From NCBI GenBank assembly GCA_964558295.1, contig CAZLDQ010000140.1:1-15441 (forward strand): 15,441 bases of DNA, given 5' to 3'. Source of the DNA: JBDKTH01 sp964558295. GTDB taxonomy: Bacteria; Planctomycetota; Planctomycetia; Pirellulales; Thermoguttaceae. Shown one piece after another: positions 7,168 to 14,875 of this stretch. Made by a program: the position numbers and the translations under genes. Position 1 is the first letter of the stretch, and each line of letters begins with the position of its first letter. The notes below the pieces were generated by a model that was not told where the DNA came from, made no database searches, and saw only the letters and a program-made list of their open reading frames with translations.

Positions 7168-7686
7168 TCAGCGACGGGAGAACGCGTTGTAGTAGAGCAA
7201 TCCCGCCAGTGTTTTGGCATCTTGAATGCGGCCGTCGCGGGCCATTGCCAAGGCCTCTTCCCACGTGCTCAGCAGCGGCGAGATCTCCTCGCCGCCTTCG
7301 AGAGCCGTGGGGCCTGGCCGCAGTTCTTTTGCGACGAACAGATACATCTTCTCATCCATGATCCCTGGCGACGAATAGAACGTTGTCAGGTGCTCCAGCC
7401 GGCCGGCTCGATAGCCAGTCTCCTCGGCCAGTTCGCGATGGGCGGCAGCTTGCGGTTCCTCGTTCGGTTCGAGCGTGCCCGCCGGTAGTTCCACGAGTTC
7501 CGTTTCGGCCGTAATCCGGTAGTTCCGAATCAGACAGATCCGCCCATCATCCAACAGCGGCAAGATCACCACGGCCCCCGGATGCCGGATGATTCGTCGG
7601 ACCCGTTGCTGGCCATCGGGGGTCAACAGTTGTTTCTCCACGACTTGGAACCGTTTGTCATCCAGCAGGACGCGCGCCGTATCCAT
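7168..7686 (-). CDS. Nudix hydrolase, ADP-ribose pyrophosphatase type
   Basis: This 172-residue cytoplasmic enzyme is predicted to hydrolyse ADP-ribose or a related nucleoside-diphosphate sugar to AMP plus a sugar phosphate. A perfect Nudix box (GX5EX7REUXEEXGU) runs from Gly70 to Tyr92, including REL and the EE pair (88-89) that binds Mg2+. Before it lies AVVILPLLDDGRICLIRNYR; after it FYSSPGIMDEKMYLFVA (103-119), the SPG-xx-DE block typical of ADP-ribose pyrophosphatases rather than MutT. The start MDTARV at 7686 is supported by AAGGTG eight bases upstream (7695-7700 on the plus strand). An in-frame extension to 7842 has unlike composition and is not family-like. The gene converges on flp with no base between the stops and diverges from the HD-GYP gene. 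Substrate preference is inferred from the family. Confidence 0.9.
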   Translation of the reverse strand: MDTARVLLDDKRFQVVEKQLLTPDGQQRVRRIIRHPGAVVILPLLDDGRICLIRNYRITAETELVELPAGTLEPNEEPQAAAHRELAEETGYRAGRLEHLTTFYSSPGIMDEKMYLFVAKELRPGPTALEGGEEISPLLSTWEEALAMARDGRIQDAKTLAGLLYYNAFSRR

Positions 7687-8056
7687 CGCTATTGCACCTT
7701 GATCTATAGGCCCCCTGTTTGTTGTAACCGCAGCCGTCATTGTAACGACGATAGAGGGGGCATGGCGAGCGAGGGGGGCCGGCTCGACTCCGGGCCGGTG
7801 CGATCCTTCGTTCCCTACGCCCCCTACCACCCCCCCGCGCACGATCTGCTTGTTCCGGATGTGCGGGACGAAGCGGCGCCAGATGGGTGAGGAGGCGTTT
7901 TGCCCACCAGAGGGACATGAACTAGAGTTTCCTTGGAATCCCTAACAGACCCCGAGTTTTTCTGGCCATGTGTTTTCAGGAATACCGGGTTCTGTTAGGC
8001 GTTCTCCGAGGTTTACGGCGAGAATCGGCCTGGAGTTGTTCAAGAGTATCCCCAGC
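7687..8056. other. 370-base divergent intergenic region between Nudix and HD-GYP genes
   Basis: No supported gene lies here. It must hold both divergent promoters. It contains a direct repeat TTGTAAC (7722-7728 and 7740-7746, 18 bases apart) and a G/C-rich stretch around 7750-7800. I see no convincing -35/-10 pair. AAGAG at 8042-8046 is the only, rather weak, ribosome binding site before ATG 8057. If the in-frame GTG at 7970 were the true start, the region would shrink to 283 bases. Confidence 0.4.
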
Positions 8057-9727
8057 ATGGCAGCAAACGACACCTTCGTCTTCGGCGGAACCGTTCCCGA
8101 TCGCGGGGCTACGCTTGTTCACCCAACGCCCGCCGTTGAGCTTGAAGTCCTCGAGCCGCTTGCTCGGGCGTTTGGGGTGGAGTTTCACCTCGTCGATGGG
8201 GTGACTGGGGACTTGCTCCACGGGTCGCCCACCCAGCCTCAGGGCGACTGGCTGGCCTGGGCAGAGTTGTGCCGCGAGGTTGCCCGTCGCGGTAAGCCGG
8301 AATTCGTGGGCGAGGAGGAGCCCTTGGTCCTGTTGGCCTTGCCGCTATGCAGCCGGCGTCGAGCTGTCCAGGTGGCTATGGGCCTTTTTCTCACGCGAGC
8401 GTTGGCAGCCCAGGAAGACCTGACGCAGCCAGCCCGAGCGCTCGGTATGAATCCGCAAGCCGTCACGGCCTGGGCTTGCCAGCAGACGCCCTGGCCCCCC
8501 ACCCTCCTGGAACGCATCGGCCGCTTGGTCCTGGAGAACCTAGCCACTTCGGAGCGACTGCAAGAGGCGGAGAAGGAAACCCGGAGCCTTTCGATCAACC
8601 TGGCCTCGACCTATGAAGAGATCAGCCTGCTCTACCGACTCACGCAGAATTTGAAGATCTCCGAAAGTGACGAGGAACTCGGCCGTGGCGCCCTGGAGTG
8701 GATGGAAGAGGTCATTCCCGCAGAGGGGCTGGCTATTCAATACATTCCCGTCGATGGCGAAGACGAGGCATTTCATCCGAAACGGACGCACTCCCAACTG
8801 CTCACCTCCGGCGAATGCCCGCTCAATAACGAGCAATTCACGCGACTGATTGAGCACCTCAACTGCCGCGCGGCGAAGCAGCCGATTGTGATCAACGAAT
8901 CGACGACCGGGCAAGCCGCGTGGCCGTTCCCCGAGATCCACCAGTTGATTGCCGTGCCGATGGCCGAAGGGGGCAACCTCTTCGGTTGGCTGGCCGCCTT
9001 CAACCACCTGGACGGCGGCGAGTTTGGCACCGTCGAAGCCAGCCTGCTGAACTCCGTGGCCGCAATTCTGGGAATCCACTGCGGCAACATCGAGCTTTAC
9101 CATCAGCAGTCGGAACTAATGGCGGGGATCATCCGGGCGCTGACCTCCGCGATTGACGCCAAGGACCCCTACACCTGCGGCCACAGCGATCGCGTGGCCC
9201 GCGTCTCCGTCCGCTTGGCCCGCGAACTCGGCTGCGACCAGCAAGCGCTCAATACGATCTATCTTTCTGGGCTCTTGCACGATATTGGCAAGATCGGCGT
9301 CAACGATAATGTGCTCCGCAAGCCGGGAAAGCTTACCGACGAGGAATACGAGCACATCAAGACTCATGTGCGGATTGGCCACCGAATCCTGATCGATCTG
9401 AAGAAGCTGGACGACGTTCTGCCGGTCGTCCTGCACCACCATGAGTCGTGGGACGGGAAGGGGTATCCCCACGCCCTGGCGGCCAACGACATTCCATTTT
9501 CCGCTCGCATTGTCGCCGTGGCCGACGCCTTTGACGCGATGGGCAGCGACCGCCCCTACCGCAAAGGCATGCCCGACGACAAGATCGACGAGATCTTCCG
9601 CGCTGGCGCCGGCGTCCAATGGGACCCCGAGGTGGTCGCCGCCTTCTTCCGCATCCGCGATGAAATTCGCGAGATTGCCGCGAGCGAGCAGGACATGGTC
9701 CATGTGGAATTGGAACGGCTGGTGTGA
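8057..9727 (+). CDS. GAF plus HD-GYP domain protein, probable c-di-GMP phosphodiesterase
   Basis: This 556-residue cytoplasmic signalling protein has no membrane segment. Residues 15-160 are an N-terminal sensor-like domain of unknown type with VEFHLVDGVTGDLL, a REVARRGKPEF segment and LPLCSRRRAVQVAMGLFL, reminiscent of ligand-sensing domains in planctomycete regulators. Residues 163-200 form a coiled linker (SERLQEAEKETRSL). Residues 200-345 read as a GAF domain, with IAVPMAEGGNLFGWLAAF as its central strands. Residues 352-535 are a complete HD-GYP domain: the HSDRVA region, HDIGKIG with His408/Asp409, HHHESWDGKGYP at 460-471 containing the GYP signature, and VADAFDAM. All metal-binding landmarks are intact, so c-di-GMP hydrolysis to pGpG/GMP is expected. 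It should respond to a small ligand through its N-terminal and GAF parts. The start is uncertain (8057 or GTG 7970). It converges on the heparinase-like gene with a 16-base gap. Confidence 0.88.
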   Translation: MAANDTFVFGGTVPDRGATLVHPTPAVELEVLEPLARAFGVEFHLVDGVTGDLLHGSPTQPQGDWLAWAELCREVARRGKPEFVGEEEPLVLLALPLCSRRRAVQVAMGLFLTRALAAQEDLTQPARALGMNPQAVTAWACQQTPWPPTLLERIGRLVLENLATSERLQEAEKETRSLSINLASTYEEISLLYRLTQNLKISESDEELGRGALEWMEEVIPAEGLAIQYIPVDGEDEAFHPKRTHSQLLTSGECPLNNEQFTRLIEHLNCRAAKQPIVINESTTGQAAWPFPEIHQLIAVPMAEGGNLFGWLAAFNHLDGGEFGTVEASLLNSVAAILGIHCGNIELYHQQSELMAGIIRALTSAIDAKDPYTCGHSDRVARVSVRLARELGCDQQALNTIYLSGLLHDIGKIGVNDNVLRKPGKLTDEEYEHIKTHVRIGHRILIDLKKLDDVLPVVLHHHESWDGKGYPHALAANDIPFSARIVAVADAFDAMGSDRPYRKGMPDDKIDEIFRAGAGVQWDPEVVAAFFRIRDEIREIAASEQDMVHVELERLV

Positions 9728-9743
9728 GGGGAACGATTCCTCC

Positions 9744-11570
9744 TCATTCAATCTCGACCAACGCCTCCACCTCGCCGTCGCGACCAAACCGGGCGATGAG
9801 CAACTGACTGATCAGATTGTGCCCCAGGAGGGTCCGGTTGCCGGTAGCACCGAGGGACCGATAGAGGAGCCACTGCCGGTCGCCGACCAGCACGCGATAG
9901 CCGACAGCCACATCGGGCGGGACGACCTCGAGATTCTCGGCCACGGTGAGCTGACGCCACGTGAAGGGACGCCGAATGCGACGTGAATCGAGATCGACAA
10001 ACAACGGGGTGAATATTGCCGTCGCGCTGGCCGATTGGTGCAGTTCGAGCTGTTGCTCTGTAGCCGCCAGGGAACCCGGCCGGCTGTCGCATCGCCATTC
10101 GGGAAGCGCCAGAGGGAGTACAAGAGCTCGCCGCTTGTTTCCCTGTAAGACCCCTTCGTGGTGCTCCTCGGACGGTTCAAAGCGCACGCCTGCGCCCAGT
10201 GGCAAACGGCCACGGTAGTCTAGGTTTGCCGCTCGTTCCCCCAGCACGGAATCGGCCATTAGCACGATTCCATCCTCGTGGGCCAGAGCCAGATGACGCT
10301 GCACTCGCAAGCCGCCGCTGAATTCGGCCTCCAGTTCGAGATAATCAACACGTTCATCGGTGTACCAGCAAATTTCCGACCACAAGGAGACCGGTTCCAG
10401 GCGTTGGCCGTCCTGGCAAACCTCGACCTCCCAGGGACCTGACCAAAGCACTTCCGCCCCCAGGCCTAGTTCAAGTTGAACGGACTTACCGGAGTAGTCG
10501 ACCAGGAGCCGCGGGGTTTGCGTGTCCCAGCCTCGCCGCAGGACGGCCAGACCGGCCCATTCTGAATGGGCGGCGGACTCCGGCAGCAGGGGTTTCTTGC
10601 GACGCCGGGCGGGACGCTTCGCACCGCCAAGAACCAAGGAACCGATGTCGGCGTTCTCGTCGGTGTTGCCGAACCCGAGGGCGGCCGTTAGCAGCTCCTT
10701 GTCTAGACGCCCCCGGGAAGCGTTGAGATCCGTCAATACATGCGTTCCGTCTGGACGCGTCAGACGCAAGACTTGTCGCACAAATCGCTGGTACAACGTC
10801 TCGGTTTTGGCGTTCCAGCAATTTTCCGGCATCGTGCTGCCCATCGCCCGAGCGCGGGTCCAGCAGGCTAGGAAAGCCCGGGTTTGTCGGAGGTATCTTC
10901 CCTGGAGTTCGCCGTCATGGTCCAACAACTCGGCCAATCCGTCTGCCAGGGCGGCACGCGCCGGCTTGAGCAACTGCCGGCACATTTGGAGCTCGGAGAA
11001 CTGGCGGGCCAATGTCAGCCCGAGCTCCCCAGCCAGCAGTTGGTGAGTGAGCGGATCGTCGATCAACGGCAGAGTCTGAGCTTCGTGGACCAGCGAGACC
11101 AACCGCTGGAGCAATCCAAGCCATGCCTCGCCATCAAGGACTTCTACTAGTCGCGGCAGGGCATGGGCCCAGGCTATGGCCTCCAGGGCAAGCCCAACGG
11201 TCAACCGGCCGTTATTCGGCGCCGTGTGCCATGTTGGCAAAGTGGCCTCCAGCCAGGCCCGATCGATCCGCTTTCCGGACGCGAGACGTGCCAGTTCGGT
11301 GACAAGTGTTTGCGTGGTCCGTTCCAGTTCCTCCGGCAGGGCCCAAATGAGCGGCGAATGTTTGCCGGGTAGCAGGTTGACGAGGGGCGTCGGCGTGGTA
11401 CGCTGCCGGACGTATTCTGCCCAGGCCGCCCAACCGTCTCCGTCTTTCCCCGCTCGAAAGGCGTGGCGAACCGCCCCGGGTGCCGAGGCGTGCCAGAGGT
11501 CTTTGGCCAACCAATCCCGTGAGGGGCCCATCTCTGTTGTTTGCGTCTTCAGAATCGTACTCACTGCCAT
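9744..11570 (-). CDS. Large heparinase II/III-like protein without signal peptide
   Basis: This 608-residue protein has two parts. Residues 45-300 are almost entirely helical with repeated Leu/Ala/Trp-rich segments, as in an alpha/alpha toroid. Residues 335-600 are strand-rich and begin with SEWAGLAVLRRGWDTQ, close to the 'GWAVMRSGW' start of the heparinase II/III C-terminal sandwich, followed by LLVDYSGKSVQLEL and RHLALAHEDGIVLMADS. Between them lies a basic patch (KRPARRRKK, 318-326). Typical heparinase-type lyases are exported and carry a His in the 'HADKLSF' block; here that position region is SGKSVQLEL with no His, and I see no signal peptide. An enzymatic role as a polysaccharide lyase is therefore doubtful. 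The stretch LNASRGRLD (282-290) could bear on substrate contact but is not diagnostic. The ATG at 11570 has a weak AAGAG upstream; Met14 is an alternative start. It diverges from the YdjY lipoprotein gene across 99 bases. Confidence 0.7.
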   Translation of the reverse strand: MAVSTILKTQTTEMGPSRDWLAKDLWHASAPGAVRHAFRAGKDGDGWAAWAEYVRQRTTPTPLVNLLPGKHSPLIWALPEELERTTQTLVTELARLASGKRIDRAWLEATLPTWHTAPNNGRLTVGLALEAIAWAHALPRLVEVLDGEAWLGLLQRLVSLVHEAQTLPLIDDPLTHQLLAGELGLTLARQFSELQMCRQLLKPARAALADGLAELLDHDGELQGRYLRQTRAFLACWTRARAMGSTMPENCWNAKTETLYQRFVRQVLRLTRPDGTHVLTDLNASRGRLDKELLTAALGFGNTDENADIGSLVLGGAKRPARRRKKPLLPESAAHSEWAGLAVLRRGWDTQTPRLLVDYSGKSVQLELGLGAEVLWSGPWEVEVCQDGQRLEPVSLWSEICWYTDERVDYLELEAEFSGGLRVQRHLALAHEDGIVLMADSVLGERAANLDYRGRLPLGAGVRFEPSEEHHEGVLQGNKRRALVLPLALPEWRCDSRPGSLAATEQQLELHQSASATAIFTPLFVDLDSRRIRRPFTWRQLTVAENLEVVPPDVAVGYRVLVGDRQWLLYRSLGATGNRTLLGHNLISQLLIARFGRDGEVEALVEIE

Positions 11571-11669
11571 GCCAGAATTGCTCTTGGATCAGAACCGGTA
11601 AGCTGGTGGAATATAGTGGTCGAATGTGCGATCCACAAGCCTCCCGATTCTATTCCGAGGTTGCCGATC

Positions 11670-12683
11670 ATGGAACTGCCCAACTTGCCAAAAACCGCCC
11701 TCGTGCTCCTGGCTCCCCTGCTTGCGCTCGAGCTGACAACCGCCGGCTGCCAGAAGCCGGCAGATCAACCGGCCCTCACCGCGCAAGCGGCGACCGAAAA
11801 GGCGGAGACGCCGCCCCCAGCCGCGCCGACAACGGAGCCCTCGCCAGAAGGGGATTGGGCCTCGCTGCCGGCTCCAAAGCCGGCAGAAGAGCCTAAGACC
11901 GCTCCTCAGGCTAAGGCGAACACACCAGCGGCTTCCGCTATGGAGACGCCGGAACCGGAGGGGCCGCAAACCCAGGCGGGCGGTTCCGACGAGAGGGCGT
12001 CGGACGCGGAGCAGGGGCCCCGCGATTTGGGGCCGCCGCTTGTCGACAATCGAGATCAGCTTACCGAACTGCACCCCTCCTACCCTGTCTGGTTCGACAA
12101 GGAGCACAAGAGTGTGGTGCTCTTGGGCGAGGTCTGCCAGCGGCGGATGTCGTTAGAACTCTTCGCCTGTCTGAAAGGCTCCAAGGAGCATGAGTCGATC
12201 ATCTCGGTCCCCACGAAGGCCTATGTCGTGCATGCTGGGCTCTTGGCGGCTGGGGCTGTGCCGGGAAACCCGGTGCAGTTTTATCCCGAGTACGTCCCCG
12301 CCCGAGGATCGGAGATCGAAATCACGGTGATCTGGAAGGATGAGAAGGGGCAGGTTCAGCGAGCACGTGCCCAGGACTGGGTGCGTAACGTCGACACCAA
12401 GAAGCCGATGGAATATCCCTGGGTCTTTGGCGGAAGCCATTTTGTCAAAGATGAGCAGACCAAGGAGCAATACTATCGGGCCGACGGCGAAGGCGATTTG
12501 ATCTGTGTCTCCAATTTCCCCAGTGCGGTACTCGATATTCCCATTAAGAGCACCGACGAGAACGCCCATTTGCTGTTCGAGTGTTTTACGGAGCGGATTC
12601 CGGCGATCGGCACGCCGGTGACTCTGGTGCTGACCCCGAAACGGGGAGACGCCGGCCAAGAGACGGCGACTCCCAAGCCGTAG
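11670..12683 (+). CDS. YdjY-domain lipoprotein with long Pro/Ala/Glu-rich linker
   Basis: This is a 337-residue exported protein. Residues 1-26 are a signal peptide ending LTTAGC, with Cys27 as the lipidation site (Thr at -3 is unusual). Residues 28-128 are a low-complexity spacer of Pro, Ala, Thr, Glu and Gln, which would hold the domain away from the membrane. Residues 133-325 match the YdjY domain: VWFDKEHKSVVLLGEVC, then LELFACLKGSKEHESI (162-177), the HAGLLAAGAVPG block (188-199), and a second half with WVFGGSHF, DLICVSNFPSAVLD and FTERIPAIGTPVTLVL. The domain is common in planctomycetes and its biochemical function is unknown. The start at 11670 is supported by GAGG (11657-11660) nine bases upstream; upstream in-frame ATG 11541 lies inside the opposite gene. 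The spacer-coding DNA contains two strong hairpins. The gene converges on hemQ with only four bases between stops. Confidence 0.85.
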   Translation: MELPNLPKTALVLLAPLLALELTTAGCQKPADQPALTAQAATEKAETPPPAAPTTEPSPEGDWASLPAPKPAEEPKTAPQAKANTPAASAMETPEPEGPQTQAGGSDERASDAEQGPRDLGPPLVDNRDQLTELHPSYPVWFDKEHKSVVLLGEVCQRRMSLELFACLKGSKEHESIISVPTKAYVVHAGLLAAGAVPGNPVQFYPEYVPARGSEIEITVIWKDEKGQVQRARAQDWVRNVDTKKPMEYPWVFGGSHFVKDEQTKEQYYRADGEGDLICVSNFPSAVLDIPIKSTDENAHLLFECFTERIPAIGTPVTLVLTPKRGDAGQETATPKP

Positions 12684-12687
12684 CCGC

Positions 12688-13533
12688 CTAATCGTTGTCG
12701 CCGATTCGGCAGTGGTGGAGAATGTCGGCGGGGGCCATCTGGTAACCGACGTAGAAGGGGCCGAATTGGGCATAGCGGGCGCTGGCCTCGTCGAACCGCA
12801 TCCGGTAGACAATCTCCTTGAGGAACTGGGGATTGCGGGCCCAGAGAGTCACACCCCATTCCCAATCGTCCAAGCCGATCCCGGCGGTGACCAGTTGCGT
12901 CACCTTTCCGGCGAACTGCATTCCCGATTCGCCATGCTCGCTCATCAACCGTTCCCGCTCGGCAAAGTCGAGCAGGAACCAGTTCTCTCCGGCCGCTCGT
13001 TTTTTGTTCATCGGGTAGAACGTCACGGCCGGCCAATTGGGCAACTCGGGGTAAAGCCGCTGGCGACGCATGATGTCCAGACGCCGTTCATACTGCGCGA
13101 GCTTCGTGCGATGTTCGTCGCTGGCCTCGGCGATTCCTTGGGCGACCAGTTGCTGGCCGTAGTGCTCGGCGGTGGGAACGTATTCCGACACCTCGGTCAG
13201 GGAGACAAACGAATAGACCGGGCGCAATGCCGGGCCCAGCGGTCCTGACATCAGCCGTTGGTGAACGCCATCGATTACCAGGGGATTGGGATCGAGCACG
13301 ATCAGGCCGAAGTCGGCCCGATGGCCCGCCATGGCGAGTGTTTGCAGTTGGGCCGGTTGAGGAGTCTGCTTGGGGTCGAAGAGGGCCGTAAACCACTGGC
13401 AGCCGTCGCTCAATTCGTTGGGGCCGAGATTTCGCAGGCGAGCCCGATCGAAACGGTAATAGAAATGGCTGCAATGCCAGCCGACAAGCGGCTCCAAGGA
13501 GAGTTCGGCACGTTCGTGGGATGGTGATTCCAT
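12688..13533 (-). CDS. hemQ: HemQ, coproheme decarboxylase (hydrogen-peroxide-dependent haem synthase)
   Basis: This 281-residue member of the chlorite-dismutase-like superfamily catalyses the last step of the coproporphyrin-dependent haem pathway: coproheme III is decarboxylated twice with H2O2 to haem b in the cytoplasm. The C-terminal domain carries the HemQ set in correct spacing. Tyr173 in TFYPMNKKR is the radical-forming tyrosine, Met175 follows two residues on, His200 in LMSEHGESG is the proximal haem ligand 27 residues later, and Gln213 (KVTQL) and Trp224 (LDDWEWGVTL) are at +13 and +24 from that His. True chlorite dismutases have an Arg near the haem and lack this Tyr, so chlorite detoxification is unlikely. 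RMRFDEASARYAQFGPFYVG (244-263) is the closing family block. It lies 13 bases behind a receiver gene and is probably co-transcribed with it. Other pathway genes (hemY, cpfC) are not in the window. Confidence 0.93.
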   Translation of the reverse strand: MESPSHERAELSLEPLVGWHCSHFYYRFDRARLRNLGPNELSDGCQWFTALFDPKQTPQPAQLQTLAMAGHRADFGLIVLDPNPLVIDGVHQRLMSGPLGPALRPVYSFVSLTEVSEYVPTAEHYGQQLVAQGIAEASDEHRTKLAQYERRLDIMRRQRLYPELPNWPAVTFYPMNKKRAAGENWFLLDFAERERLMSEHGESGMQFAGKVTQLVTAGIGLDDWEWGVTLWARNPQFLKEIVYRMRFDEASARYAQFGPFYVGYQMAPADILHHCRIGDND

Positions 13534-13554
13534 GGCCTAGGGGGCCTCAGGCCA
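13533..13554 (-). promoter_or_regulatory. Short hairpin across the receiver stop and hemQ start codon
   Basis: On the minus strand TGGCCT (13554-13549) can pair with AGGCCA (13538-13533). The loop of ten bases contains GAGG, the probable hemQ Shine-Dalgarno, and the last paired base is the A of the hemQ ATG. The receiver stop codon TGA (13549-13547) starts within the stem. A ribosome finishing the receiver gene would open this structure, which is the usual layout for translational coupling. The stem is short, so it may be incidental. Confidence 0.3.
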
Positions 13555-13945
13555 GCAAGCGGTTGACGCTTTCCAAGAGCCGATCCATGGCGAACGGTTT
13601 GCGGATGTAATCGTCCACGCCGAGCATCTCTGCGTAGGCCTTGTGGCGACTCCCTTCATTGGCCGTAATCATGATGACTCGAATCGGGATTCGCCGCGTA
13701 CGGCGAAGCTTTTCCAGTACAAGGAATCCGCTCCGTTTGGGCATCATCATGTCGAGGATCACCAGATCGGGGTCTTCCCGTTCGGCCATTACCAGCCCCT
13801 GATTCCCATCCCGGGCAACGAGGATCTGATAGCCGTTGGCCTCCAAGGCGATCCGCATTGATTCGACAATCTCGGTGTCGTCGTCGACCAGGAGAATGCG
13901 CTTAGCCTGCTTGCTGCCGGCCTCATTGGTGCTCTCTGTGTCCAT
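13547..13945 (-). CDS. Stand-alone response-regulator receiver protein
   Basis: This is a 132-residue single CheY-type receiver domain with no output domain. After a 14-residue polar tail, KRILLVDDD (15-23) provides the acidic pair Asp21/Asp22. Asp65 in LVILDMMMP is the phosphorylation site, Thr94 in IMITANE is the switch Thr, and Lys116 in YIRKPF is the conserved lysine. All residues for phosphotransfer are present, so the protein should take phosphate from an unidentified histidine kinase and act through protein-protein contact. The start at 13945 is chosen because GAAGGA sits nine bases upstream (13955-13960 on the plus strand). An in-frame ATG at 13987 would add a 14-residue tail with no better site. 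It precedes hemQ by 13 bases and probably shares its transcript; a direct functional link to haem synthesis is only suggested by this position. No kinase gene is nearby. Confidence 0.92.
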   Translation of the reverse strand: MDTESTNEAGSKQAKRILLVDDDTEIVESMRIALEANGYQILVARDGNQGLVMAEREDPDLVILDMMMPKRSGFLVLEKLRRTRRIPIRVIMITANEGSRHKAYAEMLGVDDYIRKPFAMDRLLESVNRLLA

Positions 13946-14182
13946 CGCGGTGAATCCTTCGGCGAGGAGCGAACGGGCAAACCTCACGCCTTGCCCGCCC
14001 AGCGTTGTCGTTCAAATGTCCCAAACCTCTATGCTTAACGGAAGGGGGACGTTCTTACAAGGTTCGGCGTCCGAAAAAGGGGGAAATGCCTCGACGGTCT
14101 CCTACGGTCGGGTGGGGCCTTGTGCTTCTGTGGGCTTTCACGTAACGAATCAATCACTCCCGTTGTTCCAATGTTCCGTTTG
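13946..14182. other. Intergenic region between aat and the receiver gene
   Basis: These 237 bases separate two minus-strand genes and probably contain the promoter of the receiver-hemQ pair. I see no tRNA-like or riboswitch-like fold, no clear terminator behind aat, and no convincing promoter boxes. Confidence 0.35.
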
Positions 14183-14875
14183 TCACAGTGTCTGCGGATC
14201 GACCTCCAATCGCTGGCCGAACGTGACGGGCAGGGGGAGGGCTTCGGCCAGCCGGGTGAGATACTCGTTGCGTGGAATCTCGATCGCGCCGAACTGGGCA
14301 GTGTGTGCGGTGAGCTGCTGGATGTCCATCAGACGATATCCACGAGCGCGGAGATGGGTCACCAGATAAACCAAGGCGACCTTCGAGGCGTCGCGGGCGC
14401 GGTGGAACATCGACTCCGCGGCAAACAGGCCGCCCAGGGCCAGGCCATAGGTCCCGCCGACCAAACGGCCTTCCTGCCAAACCTCGACACTATGGGCATG
14501 GCCCAAGGTGAACATCTGCGTATAGGCCCGGATCATCGCCCGTGTGATCCAGGTGGCTCCTTTGCGATCCGGCCCAGTGGCGCAACCGCGGATCACTCCG
14601 GCAAAATCCTGATCGCAGGTCACGGAGAACCGCCCGGCGCGACAGGTACGCCGCAGACGCCGGGGGATGTGAAAGGCGTCGAGTTCCAGGATCGCTCGCG
14701 GCTCCGGCGACCACCAGGCAACCGGGGCATGTTCTTCGAAGGGCCAAGGGAAGATTCCGTGCGAATAGGCGTCCAGCAGCCACTCCGGCTCCAACGCCCC
14801 GCCGAAGGCCAACAGGCCTTCGGGCGTTGACTCGTCAACGGGCGGAAAGAAGCGGGAAGGGGGGAGGTGGGCCAT
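14183..14875 (-). CDS. aat: Leucyl/phenylalanyl-tRNA--protein transferase
   Basis: This 230-residue cytoplasmic enzyme transfers Leu or Phe from its tRNA to proteins that start with Arg or Lys, marking them for ClpAP/ClpS degradation (N-end rule). Family landmarks run in order: FPPVDES at 10-16, GLLAFGG (20-26), SHGIFPWP (38-45), WWSPEPR (54-60), ATWIT (107-111), GHAHSVEVW (125-133), GGTYGLALGG (140-149), FAAESMF (151-157) with Glu154, and D184-x-Q186 then HTAQFGAIEIPR (191-202). Glu154 and Gln186 align with the residues implicated in catalysis in the E. coli enzyme. Length equals the usual 230-240 residues, so the gene is complete. No ribosome binding site is visible before the ATG at 14875. 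It lies upstream of the receiver and hemQ on the same strand but 237 bases away, so it is probably a separate unit. Confidence 0.94.
   Translation of the reverse strand: MAHLPPSRFFPPVDESTPEGLLAFGGALEPEWLLDAYSHGIFPWPFEEHAPVAWWSPEPRAILELDAFHIPRRLRRTCRAGRFSVTCDQDFAGVIRGCATGPDRKGATWITRAMIRAYTQMFTLGHAHSVEVWQEGRLVGGTYGLALGGLFAAESMFHRARDASKVALVYLVTHLRARGYRLMDIQQLTAHTAQFGAIEIPRNEYLTRLAEALPLPVTFGQRLEVDPQTL

Noticed and set aside
7722..7746. TTGTAAC direct repeat as an operator
   Set aside because: Seven-base units spaced 18 bases apart once in 370 bases may be chance, and there is no regulator gene next to it.
7687..7842. N-terminal extension of the Nudix protein
   Set aside because: The added 52 residues are low in family resemblance, while MDTARV at 7686 has a good ribosome binding site and gives the normal family length.
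12688..13533. Reading the HemQ gene as chlorite dismutase
   Set aside because: The radical Tyr, Met, His, Gln and Trp follow HemQ spacing, which points to coproheme decarboxylase.
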